Both the position numbers and the translations under genes were made by a program. The notes under the pieces are model-generated. The model ran no database searches and was not told the origin of the DNA. It saw only the letters and a program-made list of their open reading frames with translations. 64,000 nt of DNA from Salinibacter grassmerensis (GTDB lineage: Bacteria > Bacteroidota > Rhodothermia > Rhodothermales > Salinibacteraceae). Positions within the stretch are counted from its first letter, which is position 1, and each line of letters starts with the position of its first letter. The DNA lies in NCBI RefSeq assembly GCF_947077765.1, contig NZ_CAMTTF010000002.1, positions 434,001-498,000 of the forward strand, read 5' to 3'. Below, in pieces: positions 62,584 to 64,000 of the stretch.

Positions 62584-63387
62584 GTGAGCATTCCGTTCCG
62601 TCCGAAGCAGAGCCTCGGCCAAAATTTTCTGCACGACCCCAACATGGCCGAGAAGATTGTGGGGACGCTGACGGCCCCGCCGGAGGCGCATGTCGTGGAG
62701 GTGGGGGCTGGCACTGGCGTGCTCACCAAACGACTGGCTGAGCGCTACGACCGCCTCACCGCCCTGGAGATCGACGAGCGGGCCGTCGAGGTCCTCCGCG
62801 AACGCGTTCCCGGGGTGGACGTGCGGGAGGTAGACGTGCGCGAGACAGACTGGGCCGCCCTCGCCGACGAAAAGGGCGAGCCGCTTCACATCATCAGCAA
62901 CACGCCGTACTACCTCACGAGCCCGATCCTCTTCTCCCTACTGGGGCAGCGGCAGCACCTCGCCGAGGCGGTCCTCACGATGCAGAAAGAGGTGGCCGAG
63001 CGAATTGTCGCGGAGCCGAGCACAAAGGCGTACGGCATCCTCAGTGTCCTACTGCAGCTCTTCGCCGAGCCGGACCTCCGCTTCACGGTGCCCCCGCAGG
63101 TCTTCTCTCCGCAGCCCGATGTCACGAGCGCGGTGGTCCGTTTCCGGTTTGGGGACGACGCAGCGCCCGACGCGCCTCCATTCGACGACGTGCGCCGGTA
63201 CGTACGGGCGGCCTTCAACCAGCGCCGCAAGATGCTCCGTAACAGCCTGAGCGCCTGGACGAAAGAACAGGACGTCGACTTTCCGAACGATTGGGGCCGC
63301 AAGCGGGCCGAGGCGCTCACGCCTGGAGAGTTTGCGACGCTCGCGCGTCATTTGAACGCCCACGCCGACCCGGTCTCCGAAGCATAG
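62584..63387 (+). CDS. rsmA: 16S rRNA dimethyladenosine transferase
   Basis: A 267-residue methyltransferase (KsgA) that dimethylates two adjacent adenines near the 3' end of 16S rRNA. N-terminal SLGQNFLHDPNMAEKIVGTL is the signature; motif I is VVEVGAGTGVLTKRLAER, the acidic residue in LTALEIDERAVEVL, and the catalytic N-x-P-Y is ISNTPYYLTSPILFSLLG. A C-terminal helical domain contains FNQRRKMLRNSLSAW. GTG at 62584, just before SIPFRPKQ, is the likely start; a TTG at 62533 would add 17 unmatched residues. It is 76 bases downstream of the VWA gene and 68 bases before mgtE on the same strand. Confidence 0.95.
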   Translation: MSIPFRPKQSLGQNFLHDPNMAEKIVGTLTAPPEAHVVEVGAGTGVLTKRLAERYDRLTALEIDERAVEVLRERVPGVDVREVDVRETDWAALADEKGEPLHIISNTPYYLTSPILFSLLGQRQHLAEAVLTMQKEVAERIVAEPSTKAYGILSVLLQLFAEPDLRFTVPPQVFSPQPDVTSAVVRFRFGDDAAPDAPPFDDVRRYVRAAFNQRRKMLRNSLSAWTKEQDVDFPNDWGRKRAEALTPGEFATLARHLNAHADPVSEA

Positions 63388-63455
63388 TGCACCTCTGGGG
63401 GCAACCCGTCCACCGAATGGACCGGATCTGAATCCCGCCTAGTCCTCGTCGCTCC

Positions 63456-64000
63456 ATGTCCCCCTCCGACGCGTCTCCCTCGTCGTCCTCGCGATCGCCG
63501 GCGGCCTCCGAGGGGCCGCCCTACAGCGGCCTGCTGGAGGTGGACGAGTCGGTCGTGGACGACATCGTGGCCCTGCTGATGGAGCGTCAGCGCGGGATGG
63601 TCCTCAACCTCGTCGCCGATCTCTACCCGGCCGACGTGGCCCTGCTGCTTCGCCGCCTGCCGGACGCGGAGGCCGGTCGCCTCTTCCGGTGGCTCCCGCC
63701 GGAGACGGGCGCCGACGTGCTCGCGGAGATGGAGGACGCGGTGCGGGCGGCGCTGCTGAAAGACCTGCCGCCGGGCACGCTCACCGCCCTGATCGACGCG
63801 CTCGACACCGACGACGCGGCGGACGTGCTCGCCGACCTGCCGGACGATATGGCCCTGCAGGTGCTGCCCGACCTCGACGACACGGAGGACCTGACCGAAC
63901 TGCTGGAGTACGGGGAGGAGACGGCCGGCGGGCTCATGGCCCGTGAGTACGTGGTCATCTCTCCAGAGCAGACTCTACAGGAGGCCACCGAGGCGGTCCG
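63456..64000 (+). CDS. mgtE: MgtE-family magnesium transporter, N-terminal part
   Basis: The first 181 codons of a gene that runs off the window. A Ser/Pro-rich start (residues 1-25) precedes the MgtE N domain (VDESVVDDIVALLMERQR, LYPADVALLLRRLPDAEAGR, LPDDMALQVLPDLDDTEDLT), made of helical superhelix repeats. The linker to the CBS domains begins at TAGGLMAREYVVISPEQTLQ, the conserved GLM motif. The CBS pair and the five-helix membrane channel domain are beyond the edge. MgtE is a Mg2+-gated channel; the cytosolic N and CBS domains sense Mg2+. The ATG at 63456 is clear. Confidence 0.9.
   Translation, partial: MSPSDASPSSSSRSPAASEGPPYSGLLEVDESVVDDIVALLMERQRGMVLNLVADLYPADVALLLRRLPDAEAGRLFRWLPPETGADVLAEMEDAVRAALLKDLPPGTLTALIDALDTDDAADVLADLPDDMALQVLPDLDDTEDLTELLEYGEETAGGLMAREYVVISPEQTLQEATEAV

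Overview
The window reads as a 64 kb stretch of chromosome from an extremely halophilic, high-GC member of the Rhodothermota/Bacteroidota, most likely Salinibacter or a close relative. The base composition looks about 65% GC. Many cytosolic proteins are rich in Asp and Glu, as expected of a salt-in halophile. There is a type IX secretion (Por) sorting tail, the best promoter candidates fit the Bacteroidota TTTG / TAnnTTTG pattern, and the region carries a photoactive yellow protein and a Brp/Blh retinal-forming enzyme. The species name is inference from content; no database search was run.

Layout. 1-9.0 kb: end of a TonB-dependent receptor, a GIY-YIG protein, a stand-alone Lrp/AsnC ligand-binding domain, an M14 carboxypeptidase, a PHA-system protein, DinB, DUF2459, a SulP anion transporter and an OmpA-like lipoprotein. 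9.0-17 kb: a HAD phosphatase, a Tricorn-type protease, Rho and RecJ. 17-28.5 kb: a YheT hydrolase, a PgeF-type enzyme, an NfeD gene followed by two SPFH genes, a methyltransferase, a UPF0182 membrane protein, photoactive yellow protein with a divergent unknown gene, and TerC. 28.5-38.4 kb: an eight-gene arginine operon on the minus strand. 38.5-48.2 kb: a lipoprotein, NDH-2, Blh, a fasciclin protein, an FKBP isomerase, SerC and the three-gene proton-translocating transhydrogenase. 48.2-64 kb: a divergent TesA-like/YbbA-like pair, a phosphohexomutase, an outer-membrane barrel, a lower-GC secreted metalloprotease-like protein, GyrA, PyrC, Ddl, a TPR protein, a VWA protein, RsmA and the start of MgtE.

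The most notable system is the arginine operon, read in transcription order as argG, a P-loop protein, argC, argD, argF', argB, argE, argH. It uses the N-acyl-ornithine (argF') route, so the acyl group is removed only after carbamoylation. No recognisable N-acylglutamate synthase (ArgA or ArgJ) is present; the P-loop protein of DUF1611/BioD-CobB-like appearance sits where one would be expected. The operon is preceded by what looks like a ribosome-stalling attenuator: a 37-residue leader ORF with seven arginines in nine codons (mostly CGA), then a possible 6-bp antiterminator that competes with a perfect 11-bp terminator hairpin plus U-run just before argG. No arginine attenuator of this kind in this lineage is known to me.

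A second theme is light: photoactive yellow protein with a long acidic N-terminal tail, and Blh, which would make retinal for rhodopsins encoded elsewhere. No tRNA, rRNA, CRISPR array, insertion sequence or prophage was seen.
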